From Pseudomonas viridiflava (lineage in GTDB: Bacteria > Pseudomonadota > Gammaproteobacteria > Pseudomonadales > Pseudomonadaceae): 64,000 nt of DNA. How positions within the stretch are numbered: position 1 is the first letter of the stretch; the number at the start of each line of letters is the position of its first letter. The notes under the pieces were generated by a model. It was not told where the DNA came from, did no database searches, and was given only the letters and a program-made list of their open reading frames with translations. The translations under genes and the position numbers were made by a program. The DNA lies in assembly GCF_900591205.1 (NCBI RefSeq), contig NZ_UUPU01000109.1:62001-126000 (forward strand), given 5' to 3'. Positions 17,075-25,686 of the stretch are shown piece after piece.

Positions 17075-19633
17075 TTAGAAGAACCGCGTAACGCTGATCT
17101 TCGCATCGCGGCCTTTGGTGTAGGCGCGGTCGCCGCTCAAGGCCGGGCGGAAGTTGTTGTTGAACAGGTTGTCCACGGTGAAGTTGACCTCGGTGCCTTT
17201 CAGGTAAGTCTGTTGCGGTTTCCATTTGGCGAACAGGCCCTGGGTGTTATAGCGCTTGTTGCCGTATTGGTCGTAGAACAGATCGCCCACGCTGCTGCCC
17301 GGGCCGCCGGAGTATTTGTCGCTGGGCAGGCGGTCGGTCGCGCCGATGAACTGGCCCATCCAGCCCACTTGGGCATCCCAGGCCGGAATATTGGTGCCCA
17401 ATACCAGCACCCATTTGGTCGGTGGAATGTCACGTGCCGCCACGTCCGGGCCCCATGGGTTGGTGTAGGCACCTTCGTGGTCGCCTTTGGCGTAGGCGAA
17501 CGACACCGAGCCGAACAGGTAGGTGGAGTTGTAGAACGATTCCAGCTCAAAGCCTTTGATGGTCAGGCCGCCGATGTTGCGGTAGTTGGACATCGCCCCC
17601 GGTGGGCAGGCGCTGGAAATCGTGCCGCCATTGATCGCCTGGTTCTGGCAGCCGACGCCGGTGGCCTTGAAGATTTCGTCTTCGACTTTGTTGTGGAAGA
17701 ACGTGGTGCGTACTTGCAGGTTGTCGTCCCGAGCGATCAGGTTATCGAAGCTGACGACGCTGCCCACGGTGATCGAAGTAATGCGTTCCGGGTCGAGGTC
17801 GACGCTGGTGGCGGTCCGGCTGCCCAGGCCCTGCACTTCATACTGCTCGTCGATGACCGGTGCGCGCCAGGTCTTGCTCCAGTTGGCAAACAGCCCAAGG
17901 TTTGGGGTCACGTTCCAGAACAGCGCCAGGCGGGGCGACCAACCGGTGTAGGTGCGGTCGCTGTAATCATGGCCTACGGCCGGGTCGGGATTGTTGTAAT
18001 ACGGCGCATCGTTGCCTTCGCCGCGGTTGCGCACATGGTCGTAGCGCAGCGAGGGGGTAATGGTTACATCACCCACTGTCACCGCATCCTGGACAAACAA
18101 ACTGTTGGTATCGACCTTGCCGTGTGGCATGAAGCCCGGCTGGAAATGCCCGTAGTTGTAGCGCGCGGTGTTGTAGGTGGCGCCGGGCATCCACATCTCG
18201 GTTTCGCGGATGTGTTTGCGGATCTGCCCGCCGACGGTGACCGCGTGTTGCAGCGGGCCGGTGTCGAACAGGCTGACGTTGCGGATGTCGAGGTTCTTGT
18301 CGGTGTACGCCGTGTCCATCTTGCGCCCGCCAGTGGCCAGTTGGAAAAACGCCGTGGCGTCACGTTCGTCGGTCTGGTCGGTGTTGGACTGTGAATACTT
18401 GACGGTCAAGTCGACCAGCGGGTTATCCAGCGGCTGGTATTCATATTTGCCCGACCACGTGGTGTCGACGGTATCGCGATGGGCTAAAAAACGCTTGAGG
18501 GCGCCTTCATAGCCGTAGCGGTCGATGTTCGCCTGGGTCGGCGGCGTCGGGTAGCTGGCGGCGGAAAACGGCGTCCAGCGGTTGCTGTGTGAGCGTGAGT
18601 AGGACAGGCCCACGCTGTGCTCGTCGGTAAGGTGGGCGTTGACCTTGAACAGTTTGCCGTCCACGTCCTGCGCGGTATTGGGCAGGCGCTGGGGGTTGAT
18701 CGGGTACTGGTTGTTCTCGTTGGGCAACTTGGCTGCCACCTTCATGTCGCCGCCATCGCGTTGGGTCAGGTAGGCCAGCGCGTCGAAACGGCCGTCATCG
18801 GTACGGCCATACACGGCGCCGCTGTACACCTGTTCGTGGTCGTTGCTGGAATAACCGTACTTGAGCATTGCGCCGCTGTTGCGACCGTCTTTGAGCAGGT
18901 CCGGTGCATCCTTGGTGGTCATGTTGACCGTGCCGCCAAAGCCGCCGTTGCCGGTAAACGGTGAGTTGGGGCCTTTCTCGACCTCGATGCTCTTGATCAG
19001 CTCGGGCTCGATGAACACGGTGCCTTGTTGATATCGTTCAAAACCGCTCTTGGTGGCGCCGTCGACGGTCATCGGCACGTCTTCGGCATCGCCGAAACCA
19101 CGGATGTTGATGGTCTGTCCACCGGGTTTCAGCGAGCCGCCCTGGCTGACGCCGGGCAAGGTCTGCAACAGACTGGGGATGTTATTGGCCTGGTAGCGAT
19201 CTATATCGGCCTGGCTCAGAGTGGAGCGGTTGACGGTGCTGGAGTCGACTTCGTTACCGGTGCCGATCACGCTGAGAGCGTCCAGTTGGATGGCGCCGCT
19301 GTGAGTGGTCTTGCCCTCGTCGGGCCTTACCACGTAGGTGCTGCCGACTTTGATCAGGGTGAACTCGCCGTTTTTCAGCAGGCTGCGAATCGCCACTTCC
19401 GGGGTGAAATCACCGCTGAGCGCCGGCGCCTGCACATTTTTGAGCGACGCTTCATCGAACAACAGCTGGATCTTCGCCTGCTGCGCCACCTCGCTCAGGG
19501 ACGTGGCCAGCGGCTGGGCGGGCAGTCGCAGTTTGAATGAGTCGGCCTGGGCACCGAGGCTGAAGGCCAGGCAACTGGCGATGATGGTCGGTCGAAGAAA
19601 CAGGTACGAAGCGTGGCAAGGCGCGCGAAACAT
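17075..19633 (-). CDS. TonB-dependent outer-membrane receptor with signalling domain (HxuA/HasR-like heme/iron uptake)
   Basis: Product of 852 residues. A signal peptide ends near AQA; an STN signalling domain follows (about 31-115: LPAQPLATSLSEVAQQAKIQ), then the plug (NIPSLLQTLPGVSQGG, INIRGFGDAEDVP, IEVEKGPNSPFTGNGGFGG) and a 22-strand barrel ending in the outer-membrane motif AKISVTRFF. The segment KTWRAPVIDEQY resembles the FRAP box of heme/hemoglobin receptors. Length and gene order after an ECF sigma and a FecR protein resemble P. aeruginosa HxuA; no hemophore gene follows, unlike HasR. No His lies between the FRAP-like box and the following DPER, so heme binding is not assured. Confidence 0.88.
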   Translation of the reverse strand: MFRAPCHASYLFLRPTIIASCLAFSLGAQADSFKLRLPAQPLATSLSEVAQQAKIQLLFDEASLKNVQAPALSGDFTPEVAIRSLLKNGEFTLIKVGSTYVVRPDEGKTTHSGAIQLDALSVIGTGNEVDSSTVNRSTLSQADIDRYQANNIPSLLQTLPGVSQGGSLKPGGQTINIRGFGDAEDVPMTVDGATKSGFERYQQGTVFIEPELIKSIEVEKGPNSPFTGNGGFGGTVNMTTKDAPDLLKDGRNSGAMLKYGYSSNDHEQVYSGAVYGRTDDGRFDALAYLTQRDGGDMKVAAKLPNENNQYPINPQRLPNTAQDVDGKLFKVNAHLTDEHSVGLSYSRSHSNRWTPFSAASYPTPPTQANIDRYGYEGALKRFLAHRDTVDTTWSGKYEYQPLDNPLVDLTVKYSQSNTDQTDERDATAFFQLATGGRKMDTAYTDKNLDIRNVSLFDTGPLQHAVTVGGQIRKHIRETEMWMPGATYNTARYNYGHFQPGFMPHGKVDTNSLFVQDAVTVGDVTITPSLRYDHVRNRGEGNDAPYYNNPDPAVGHDYSDRTYTGWSPRLALFWNVTPNLGLFANWSKTWRAPVIDEQYEVQGLGSRTATSVDLDPERITSITVGSVVSFDNLIARDDNLQVRTTFFHNKVEDEIFKATGVGCQNQAINGGTISSACPPGAMSNYRNIGGLTIKGFELESFYNSTYLFGSVSFAYAKGDHEGAYTNPWGPDVAARDIPPTKWVLVLGTNIPAWDAQVGWMGQFIGATDRLPSDKYSGGPGSSVGDLFYDQYGNKRYNTQGLFAKWKPQQTYLKGTEVNFTVDNLFNNNFRPALSGDRAYTKGRDAKISVTRFF

Positions 19634-19738
19634 GAGATCCCCCGGTGTGGCCAAATGGCCAAAAAAATACGTGCGTTTCAAATGCAGACCGGGGGAAGAC
19701 GGGGCAGGTAGAAAAATCCACACCTGCGAATGCTAAAT

Positions 19739-19754
19739 ATTCTCAAATAAGAAT
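19739..19754. promoter_or_regulatory. AT-rich inverted repeat upstream of the TonB receptor, possible Fur or ECF site
   Basis: ATTCT-CAAATA-AGAAT is an inverted repeat about 106 bp upstream of the receptor start, between it and the anti-sigma gene. It resembles degenerate Fur sites and lies where the cognate ECF promoter should be. The sequence match is modest. Confidence 0.4.
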
Positions 19755-19763
19755 TTTGCCGGG

Positions 19764-20732
19764 TTATTTGCTCGGTTCTATTCTCACGATGCCGTCGGCC
19801 GACGCCACGGTTTTCACCGGCAGCAGTGCGGGCAGGGCATTGAGCAGGGCGTCTGGGTCGTTCACATCCAGGTTGCCCGAGACCTTCAGGTGCGCCACAG
19901 CGTTACTCACTTGCAACGGCGCCTGAGGGCGGTACAGGCTCAGTTCATCAATCAGGCTGACCAACTCGCGGTTGCGAAACGACAAATGCCCGCTGCGCCA
20001 GTCGGCCACCTCTTCAGCGGTGAGGGTTTGCTGTTGCAGGCTGCCCGTGGCGTAGCTGTAGCTGGCGCGTTGTTGGGCGCCGAGCAGGGTTGCCGGGCTT
20101 TTCGGGTTCGGCTCGAAAGCCACCTGGCCATGGGCGACGCTGACCACCAGCTGCTGCTGGCTGCGCCGCACATCGAAGCCGGTGCCGACTACCCGCACAC
20201 TGGCCTCGCCCGCCTGCACGAACAACGGCCGTTCCTTGTCGGCCGCCACCTCGATATATAACTGGCCCTTGTCCAGGTGCACGATGCGCTGGTGAGCGCT
20301 GAAATCCACACGCAGGCGGGTGTTGGCATTCACATACAGCGTGCTGCCATCGGGCAGGTTGAGGGTGCGCATGCCCTTGGCATGGGCCGCCACCTGGGTG
20401 TGATACAGCTCGCGGGGCGCGCCGATATGCGTGGCCATGACAGCGCACACCAAGGCGGCCGCCACGGCCAGGGCAGGGCGCCACACCGACGGTTTGCGCT
20501 TGGGCAATGCCACGGGTTTGTTCAGTTGCTGCAACTGGGCCAGGTCGGCCCACAGTTGCTCGAATTCGGCATAGGCGCGGGCATGCGCAGGCGTTGCTTG
20601 CCAGGCAGCAAAAGCCTTGCGGTCGGCGCGCCCCGCGTCGTTGCGGTTGCGAGCAAACCAGCTGGCGGCTTGGGCATCGATGGAGTCGCTTGCTTCGATA
20701 TCCAGGGCGTCGATGTCGCTCAGGCGAGTCAT
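19764..20732 (-). CDS. FecR-type anti-sigma factor / signal transducer
   Basis: Product of 322 residues. A cytosolic N-terminal domain (IDAQAASWFARNRNDAGRAD, FAAWQATPAHARAYAEFEQL) binds the sigma factor; one transmembrane helix lies near residues 85-102 (RPALAVAAALVCAVMA); a periplasmic FecR domain follows (GSTLYVNANTRLRVDF, VVGTGFDVRRSQQQLVVSV). It senses the loaded receptor through the receptor's STN domain and releases or activates the sigma factor. Its ATG overlaps the sigma stop codon by four bases. Confidence 0.92.
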   Translation of the reverse strand: MTRLSDIDALDIEASDSIDAQAASWFARNRNDAGRADRKAFAAWQATPAHARAYAEFEQLWADLAQLQQLNKPVALPKRKPSVWRPALAVAAALVCAVMATHIGAPRELYHTQVAAHAKGMRTLNLPDGSTLYVNANTRLRVDFSAHQRIVHLDKGQLYIEVAADKERPLFVQAGEASVRVVGTGFDVRRSQQQLVVSVAHGQVAFEPNPKSPATLLGAQQRASYSYATGSLQQQTLTAEEVADWRSGHLSFRNRELVSLIDELSLYRPQAPLQVSNAVAHLKVSGNLDVNDPDALLNALPALLPVKTVASADGIVRIEPSK

Positions 20733-21268
20733 TCGGGCTGCTCCGTGCCGGGGTCGTTTTGAAGTCTTCTTTTGCAATGCAGCAGGGCAAAGGCGATGTG
20801 CTTTTCTACCATGCTGGTCGAAATCCCCATGCGCTCGGCGATCTGCGCCTGGCTCAGGCCCTCGAAGCGGTGCAGCATAAGGGCTTCTCGTCGGCGGGGC
20901 GAGAGTTCGGCGAGGACTTCTTTCAACTGTTCCAGGCGTTGCATGCGGAGCGCGGCGGCCATGGGATCGTTTTGCTCATCGGTGACCGGTTCCACATCCC
21001 TGTCGACCGGGTCAAAGTGGACGGCGTGCCGTACCTTCTGTTTGCGCCAGTGGTCACGCAGCAAATTGCGCGCCATCTGGAACAGAAATGCCCGTGGTTG
21101 CTCGACCTTGGCCCGGTCGCGATAGTCCAGCCACTGGGTGAAGACATCCTGGGTCATGTCCGCCGCATCGCTGGCGTTGTCCGTGCGTTTACGCAGGAAA
21201 TACAGAATGTCTGCATAAAACCCGCGAAAGGCATCGGCCGACAACGGGTCGGGCTTGGGACGAGACAT
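20729..21268 (-). CDS. ECF RNA polymerase sigma factor, iron-starvation (FecI-like) type
   Basis: Product of 179 residues with sigma region 2 (FYADILYFLRKRTDNASDAADMTQDVF, about 15-42) and region 4 (LSPRRREALMLHRFEGLSQAQIAERMGISTSMVEKH, about 120-155). It is expected to direct RNA polymerase to the receptor promoter when its anti-sigma partner signals ligand uptake. It is the first gene of the set, coupled to fecR, with a candidate Fur box upstream. Together they form a trans-envelope signalling cascade. Confidence 0.93.
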   Translation of the reverse strand: MSRPKPDPLSADAFRGFYADILYFLRKRTDNASDAADMTQDVFTQWLDYRDRAKVEQPRAFLFQMARNLLRDHWRKQKVRHAVHFDPVDRDVEPVTDEQNDPMAAALRMQRLEQLKEVLAELSPRRREALMLHRFEGLSQAQIAERMGISTSMVEKHIAFALLHCKRRLQNDPGTEQPE

Positions 21269-21310
21269 GGATATCCTTCTTGACGAAGCACGACGTAGAA
21301 AAGTCGTGAA

Positions 21311-21331
21311 TGATATCGAGAATTATTGTCA
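21311..21331. promoter_or_regulatory. Candidate Fur box upstream of the ECF sigma gene
   Basis: TGATATCGAGAATTATTGTC matches the GATAATGATAATCATTATC consensus in many positions and lies about 45-60 bp upstream of the sigma start. Iron-starvation sigma genes in Pseudomonas are normally Fur-repressed, which supports the call. The match is imperfect. Confidence 0.55.
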
Positions 21332-21365
21332 TTTGTCTCTATGTAACGGATGTGCGCGGTTAAAA

Positions 21366-21457
21366 ATGTGAGCGCTGGCTTGCCTGCGATGCAGACGCCT
21401 CGGTGCTTCTGAACCACCGAGGCGATGCCATCGCAGGCAAGCCAGCTCCTACAATTT
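21366..21457. repeat. REPIN-type inverted pair, GAGCGCTGGCTTGCCTGCGATG family
   Basis: TGTGAGCGCTGGCTTGCCTG and its inverted partner CAGGCAAGCCAGCTCCTACA flank a spacer with mirrored CGCCTCGG/CCGAGGCG. It lies between the sigma promoter region and the DUF4917 gene end. Confidence 0.82.
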
Positions 21458-21459
21458 GA

Positions 21460-22476
21460 TCAGCGTTCGACAGGCACTGACAGCGCCGGATTGCCCAATG
21501 GATGGGTACGCGCCGCGAAGAACTTGAGCTCCACCCCAGACCCATCAAACAACTCGGAATACCGCCGCTTCTGCTGACGAATAAACCCCTCACTACGCCC
21601 CGATACCGAAATCGCCAGCGTCGTGATCCGGGCCTGGCGAAGCGCATCCACCAAGTGTTTATCCTGCGGCCCCAAATCGTGGCCGAAGAGGCACAGCGTG
21701 CCCTCATGGCTCAGTAACTGTTCATAGCAGAACGACAGGTAATCCGAGCTGCGGATGGTCTTGAGCTTCTCTTCCACTTTGCCTTCGCTGACGAACAGCG
21801 GCACATCGTCCAGGGTCTTGATCGTGTTGTTGATCGCAAAACTGCTGAGCAAGGTGCTGTCGGTGGTCGGCAATTTGCGTGCGGTGCCGTCGAGGTTGCG
21901 CACCAGGTGCAGGCCGCCGTGCAGGTACAGAATGCGCGTGGCGTCGGTGCGTGTGTTGCGCAGGTCGAAGCTGGCGTCGGCGCTGCGAAACAGATCGTCG
22001 ATGCCCGGGGCGTGCAGGATCGCCCAGTAGTTGAGCAGGTCGTAATTGGTGGTGAATACCGTCGAGTAGTTCTTCAACTCATGGTTGATGGTTGCCAGCG
22101 TCGACGGCTGCACCAGGCGCCACGGGATGTGCACGGCGTGGATGGTATTGATCAACGCTTCCTTGATCGCGTAGTAGCGATTGCGCGGCGCCGCCGAGCT
22201 GACGGCCAGGGCCTTGTTGACCCGACTGGTGGTCTTCAGTGCGCCCAGCGCCTGCTCGAAACTGCGGGTTTGCAGGGCGTCGAACACGCTGAGTTCGGAT
22301 TGACTCAGGGGTTTTTCTTCGACAGTGCGTGCGTTTTCGAACAGTGAATCGTAGGCAAAGTCTTCCCAAATCACCCGGCTGGCGCCGTTGCCGATCAGAA
22401 TCCCATTGAAGGCGGTGCTGCTGCGCAGGGCGCTCCAGTCTTCAAGGTGGGCGTCAATATCCTGGAAATCCTTCAT
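21460..22476 (-). CDS. SIR2-like DUF4917 family protein
   Basis: Product of 338 residues, cytosolic, without signal or membrane segments. Three motifs suggest a SIR2-like Rossmann fold: GILIGNGASRVIW near residue 25 (nucleotide-binding Gly-rich loop), VFTTNYDLLNYW near 139, and ILYLHGGLHLV near 182. FTTNYD and LHG are shared with SIR2_2 domains of NAD-consuming defence proteins, but no partner domain is present. No experimentally known function for DUF4917 is known to me. It stands alone between a REP element and yiaY. Confidence 0.75.
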   Translation of the reverse strand: MKDFQDIDAHLEDWSALRSSTAFNGILIGNGASRVIWEDFAYDSLFENARTVEEKPLSQSELSVFDALQTRSFEQALGALKTTSRVNKALAVSSAAPRNRYYAIKEALINTIHAVHIPWRLVQPSTLATINHELKNYSTVFTTNYDLLNYWAILHAPGIDDLFRSADASFDLRNTRTDATRILYLHGGLHLVRNLDGTARKLPTTDSTLLSSFAINNTIKTLDDVPLFVSEGKVEEKLKTIRSSDYLSFCYEQLLSHEGTLCLFGHDLGPQDKHLVDALRQARITTLAISVSGRSEGFIRQQKRRYSELFDGSGVELKFFAARTHPLGNPALSVPVER

Positions 22477-22601
22477 TGCGGCGGGTCTACTCGAAATCGG
22501 CTGGACGGTGACTTTATCACGAGCGGGCGTTGATCCTGGTCAAGATGCCGTAGGCATATGGAGTCGATGCTGTAGGCATAAACGCCATCCGAGGATTCGC
22601 C

Positions 22602-23750
22602 ATGAGCAGCACCTTCTTCATTCCCGCCGTCAACATCATGGGCATCGACTGCCTCGAAGAAGCCATGGTGGCGATCCGAAACTACGGCTTCAGCAAGGCG
22701 CTGATCGTCACCGACGCCGGCCTGGCCAAGGCGGGCGTGGCCAGCATGATCGCCGAAAAGCTGGCGATGCAGGACATCGACTCGGTGATCTATGACGGCG
22801 CCAAACCCAACCCCAATGTGGAAAACGTCGAGAAAGGTCTGGCGCTGCTGCAACAGAGCGCCTGCGATTTCGTGGTGTCCCTGGGCGGCGGTTCGCCCCA
22901 TGACTGTGCCAAGGGCATCGCCCTGTGTGCCACTAACGGCGGGCATATCGGCGACTACGAAGGCGTCGATCAATCCGGCAAACCGCAATTGCCGCTGGTG
23001 GCCATCAACACCACCGCCGGCACCGCCAGTGAGATGACCCGCTTCTGCATCATCACTGACGAAACCCGCCACGTGAAAATGGCCATTGTCGACCGCAACG
23101 TCACGCCGTTGCTGTCGGTCAACGACCCGGCGCTGATGATTGGCATGCCCAAGGGCCTGACCGCCGCCACCGGTATGGACGCCCTGACCCACGCCATCGA
23201 AGCCTATGTATCCACCGCCGCCACGCCGATCACCGACGCTTGCGCGATCAAGGCCATCGAACTGATCAGCGCCAACCTGCGCCTGGCCGTGCGCGATGGC
23301 AGCGACAAGGCAGCGCGGGAAAACATGGCGTACGCACAGTTCCTCGCCGGCATGGCCTTCAACAATGCCTCCCTGGGGTTCGTGCATGCCATGGCCCACC
23401 AACTGGGCGGCCTGTATGACTTACCCCACGGCGTGTGCAACGCGGTGCTGTTGCCTCACGTACAGAGCTTCAATGCCAGCGTCAGCGCCAAACGGTTGAG
23501 CGATGTGGGCCGAGCGTTGGGTGCCGACATCAAGGGCATCACCGAGGAAGAGGGCGCCCAGGCGGCGATCGCGGCCATTCGTGCGTTGTCGCACGACGTT
23601 GAAATCCCCGCCGGCCTGCGCGAGTTGGGCGCCAAGTTGCAGGACATTCCGCTGCTGGCCACCAATGCGTTGAAGGACGCGTGCGGGTTGACCAACCCAC
23701 GGCGGGCTGATCAGCGCCAGATTGAGGAGATCTTTCGCAACGCGTTCTAA
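22602..23750 (+). CDS. yiaY: Iron-containing alcohol dehydrogenase (YiaY/ErcA-like)
   Basis: Product of 382 residues, the normal length of group III Fe-dependent alcohol dehydrogenases. The NAD-binding site GGGSPHDCAKGIA (about 95-107) and the metal-binding region with conserved His residues (HAIEAYVS, GFVHAMAHQLGG, YDLPHGVCNAVLLPHV) are present. It oxidises or reduces short alcohols and aldehydes with NAD(H). Close relatives in Pseudomonas include ErcA, which is regulatory in ethanol oxidation, but no exa genes are nearby. The start is preceded by CCGAGGATTCGCC. Confidence 0.88.
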   Translation: MSSTFFIPAVNIMGIDCLEEAMVAIRNYGFSKALIVTDAGLAKAGVASMIAEKLAMQDIDSVIYDGAKPNPNVENVEKGLALLQQSACDFVVSLGGGSPHDCAKGIALCATNGGHIGDYEGVDQSGKPQLPLVAINTTAGTASEMTRFCIITDETRHVKMAIVDRNVTPLLSVNDPALMIGMPKGLTAATGMDALTHAIEAYVSTAATPITDACAIKAIELISANLRLAVRDGSDKAARENMAYAQFLAGMAFNNASLGFVHAMAHQLGGLYDLPHGVCNAVLLPHVQSFNASVSAKRLSDVGRALGADIKGITEEEGAQAAIAAIRALSHDVEIPAGLRELGAKLQDIPLLATNALKDACGLTNPRRADQRQIEEIFRNAF

Positions 23751-23764
23751 AAGGGGCAGCCGCA

Positions 23765-23836
23765 CGCGGCAAGCGTTAAGCTACAAGCCGAACTGCATTC
23801 AACTTAAGCATGAAGCTTGCGGCTTGCCGCTGAGGT
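23765..23836. repeat. Short intergenic repeat with GCTTGCGGCTTGCCGCT motif
   Basis: GCACGCGGCAAGCGTTAAGC and AAGCTTGCGGCTTGCCGCT form an imperfect inverted repeat between yiaY and the following gene. This is a different, AAGCTTGCGGCTTG-type repeat found in pseudomonad intergenic regions, unrelated to the GTGGGAG elements. Confidence 0.6.
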
Positions 23837-23841
23837 CCCCC

Positions 23842-24516
23842 ATGAGAGTTCTACTTTTCGGCGCCACCGGTATGGTCGGCCAGGGTGTGCTGCGTGAGTG
23901 CCTGCTGGCCGCCGATGTACAGGAAGTGGTCGCCGTCGGCCGCACGCCCCTGACCCAGGAGCACGGCAAGCTGCACCAGGTGCTGCACAGTGACATGCTG
24001 GATTTCCAGCCTCTGGAAAATCTGCTGCAGGGCTTCGACGCGTGTTTCTTCTGCCTCGGCGTATCGTCGGCGGGCATGAATGAAACCAAGTACACCCATC
24101 TCACTTATGACCTCACCCTCGTCGCCGCCAGTACCCTGGCGCGGCTCAATCCACAGATGACGTTTATCTACGTGTCCGGTGCCGGCACCGACAGCTCCGA
24201 GGCGGGCAAGTCGATGTGGGCGCGGGTCAAGGGCAAGACCGAGAATGCCTTGCTGCGTTTGCCGTTCAAGGCGGTGTATCTGTTTCGGCCTGGCGTGATT
24301 CAGCCGTTGCACGGTGTGCGCTCGAAGACGCCGTTGTACCAGTCTTTCTATAGCGTGCTCGGCCCATTGTTGTCGTTTGTGCGCCGGGTGAAACCGGGCT
24401 GGGTGGTGAGTACCGAAACCGTCGGCCGGGCGATGTTGGCGGCCGTGCGCTCTGGCGCGCCGCAACCGGTGGTGGAGCAGGCTGAGATCAATCGCCTGGC
24501 CTGCGAGCGCGCCTGA
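23842..24516 (+). CDS. NAD(P)-binding atypical short-chain dehydrogenase-like protein
   Basis: Product of 224 residues. The N-terminus has the Rossmann GATGMVGQGVL motif (residues 7-17); CFFCLGVSSAGM and YVSGAGTD follow in the places typical of the HTATIP2/YwnB NAD(P)H-binding group. ARVKGKTENALL carries the Lys that usually follows the active-site Ser/Tyr. The reaction is unknown. It starts after GAGGTCCCCC and overlaps the LysR gene (TGATG), so the two are co-translated. Confidence 0.78.
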   Translation: MRVLLFGATGMVGQGVLRECLLAADVQEVVAVGRTPLTQEHGKLHQVLHSDMLDFQPLENLLQGFDACFFCLGVSSAGMNETKYTHLTYDLTLVAASTLARLNPQMTFIYVSGAGTDSSEAGKSMWARVKGKTENALLRLPFKAVYLFRPGVIQPLHGVRSKTPLYQSFYSVLGPLLSFVRRVKPGWVVSTETVGRAMLAAVRSGAPQPVVEQAEINRLACERA

Positions 24517-25430
24517 TGTTGCACAAAAGCCTGGTGCGTCGCCTGGACCTGATCACCCTGCAACTGTTCGTTGCGGTGTTTGAGGAAGGCACCCTGACCC
24601 GCGCCGCTGCCCGCGAAGCCATTGCGGTATCGGCGGCCAGCAAGCGTTTGATGGAGTTGGAACAGGTCTTGGGCGTGAGCCTGTTTGTGCGGCGGGCCAA
24701 GGGCATGGAGCTGACGGCGGCTGGTGAAACCCTTTTGCACCATGCCCGGCAGATGCTGTTCAACGTCGAGAAAATGGGCCTGGAGCTCGGGGAACACAGC
24801 CACGGCGTGCGCGGTTATGTGCGGATGCTGGCCAATCTCTCGGCGATCATTCAGTTCCTTCCTGAAGATCTGCGGGATTTTTCCGAGTTGCATCCCGAAG
24901 TGAAAACCGATCTGGAAGAACGCCCCAGCAACGGCGTGGTGCAAGGCGTGCTGGATGGGGTGGCGGACCTGGGGATCTGCTCCAGTGACACCGACACCAA
25001 GGGCCTGCCCAGCGTGACGTATCGCCACGACAAACTGGTGGTATTGATGCCGGCGGATCACCCGTTGGCGGCGCGTCAAACCCTGGCCTTCAGCGAAACC
25101 CTGGACAGCGATTACGTCGGTCTGCACGCCGCCAGCTCGATCAATATGCGCACCCACGCCGCTGCACGCGAGGCCGGCAAGATGCTGCGCCTGCGCATTC
25201 ATGTGCCGGGGTTTGATGCGATGTGCCGGATGGTTCAGGCGAATATGGGCATCGGCATCCTGCCGCAAAAAGCCTATGAATTGTTTGGCCGGGCGCTGGG
25301 TTTGCACGCGGTGCCGCTGACGGATGCGTGGTCGGATCGCAGTTTGATCCTGGTGGTGCGCGATAAGGCGCAGTTGTCGCCAGTGAGCCGTTTGCTGTTC
25401 GAGTATCTGAGCAAGACGCAGGAGACCTGA
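24516..25430 (+). CDS. LysR-family transcriptional regulator
   Basis: Product of 304 residues: helix-turn-helix at about 25-46 (TLTRAAAREAIAVSAASKRLMEL) and the type 2 periplasmic-binding-like effector domain from about residue 95. It is translationally coupled to the oxidoreductase and lies 256 bp upstream of the CoA-transferase/lyase/MFS cluster, with a REP element between. Control of that cluster is plausible but not shown. Confidence 0.88.
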   Translation: MLHKSLVRRLDLITLQLFVAVFEEGTLTRAAAREAIAVSAASKRLMELEQVLGVSLFVRRAKGMELTAAGETLLHHARQMLFNVEKMGLELGEHSHGVRGYVRMLANLSAIIQFLPEDLRDFSELHPEVKTDLEERPSNGVVQGVLDGVADLGICSSDTDTKGLPSVTYRHDKLVVLMPADHPLAARQTLAFSETLDSDYVGLHAASSINMRTHAAAREAGKMLRLRIHVPGFDAMCRMVQANMGIGILPQKAYELFGRALGLHAVPLTDAWSDRSLILVVRDKAQLSPVSRLLFEYLSKTQET

Positions 25431-25445
25431 CACCCAGCCCGCTTA

Positions 25446-25572
25446 TGTGGCGAGCGGGCTTGCCCGCGTTGGGCTGCGAAGCAGCCCCGAAATAGGCACA
25501 TCGGTTAACCCTGACACCCTCAGGTTGAGCTTATTGGGGCTGCTGCGTAGCGCGGGCAAGCCCGCTCGCCAC
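25446..25572. repeat. REPIN-type inverted pair, GTGGCGAGCGGGCTTGCCCGCG family
   Basis: TGTGGCGAGCGGGCTTGCCC and the inverted GGGCAAGCCCGCTCGCCACA are separated by about 85 bases with internal mirrored GGGGCTGC/GCAGCCCC. This is a third REP family, found again at 30709. Confidence 0.85.
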
Positions 25573-25686
25573 AACAGCATTTGTTGTTCGCGTTTGGCGA
25601 ACGCTGCTTGCCAACTGACGGTTGGATTTCCACCACCGCTGTCCTCTAGCCTTGGCCTCACATTCCAAGAATAAGAGGTACACCCC

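Noticed and set aside
16979..18394. Long plus-strand open frame opposite the TonB receptor
   Set aside because: It is antisense to a well-supported receptor and reads as a shadow of high-G+C codon bias, with no family motifs.
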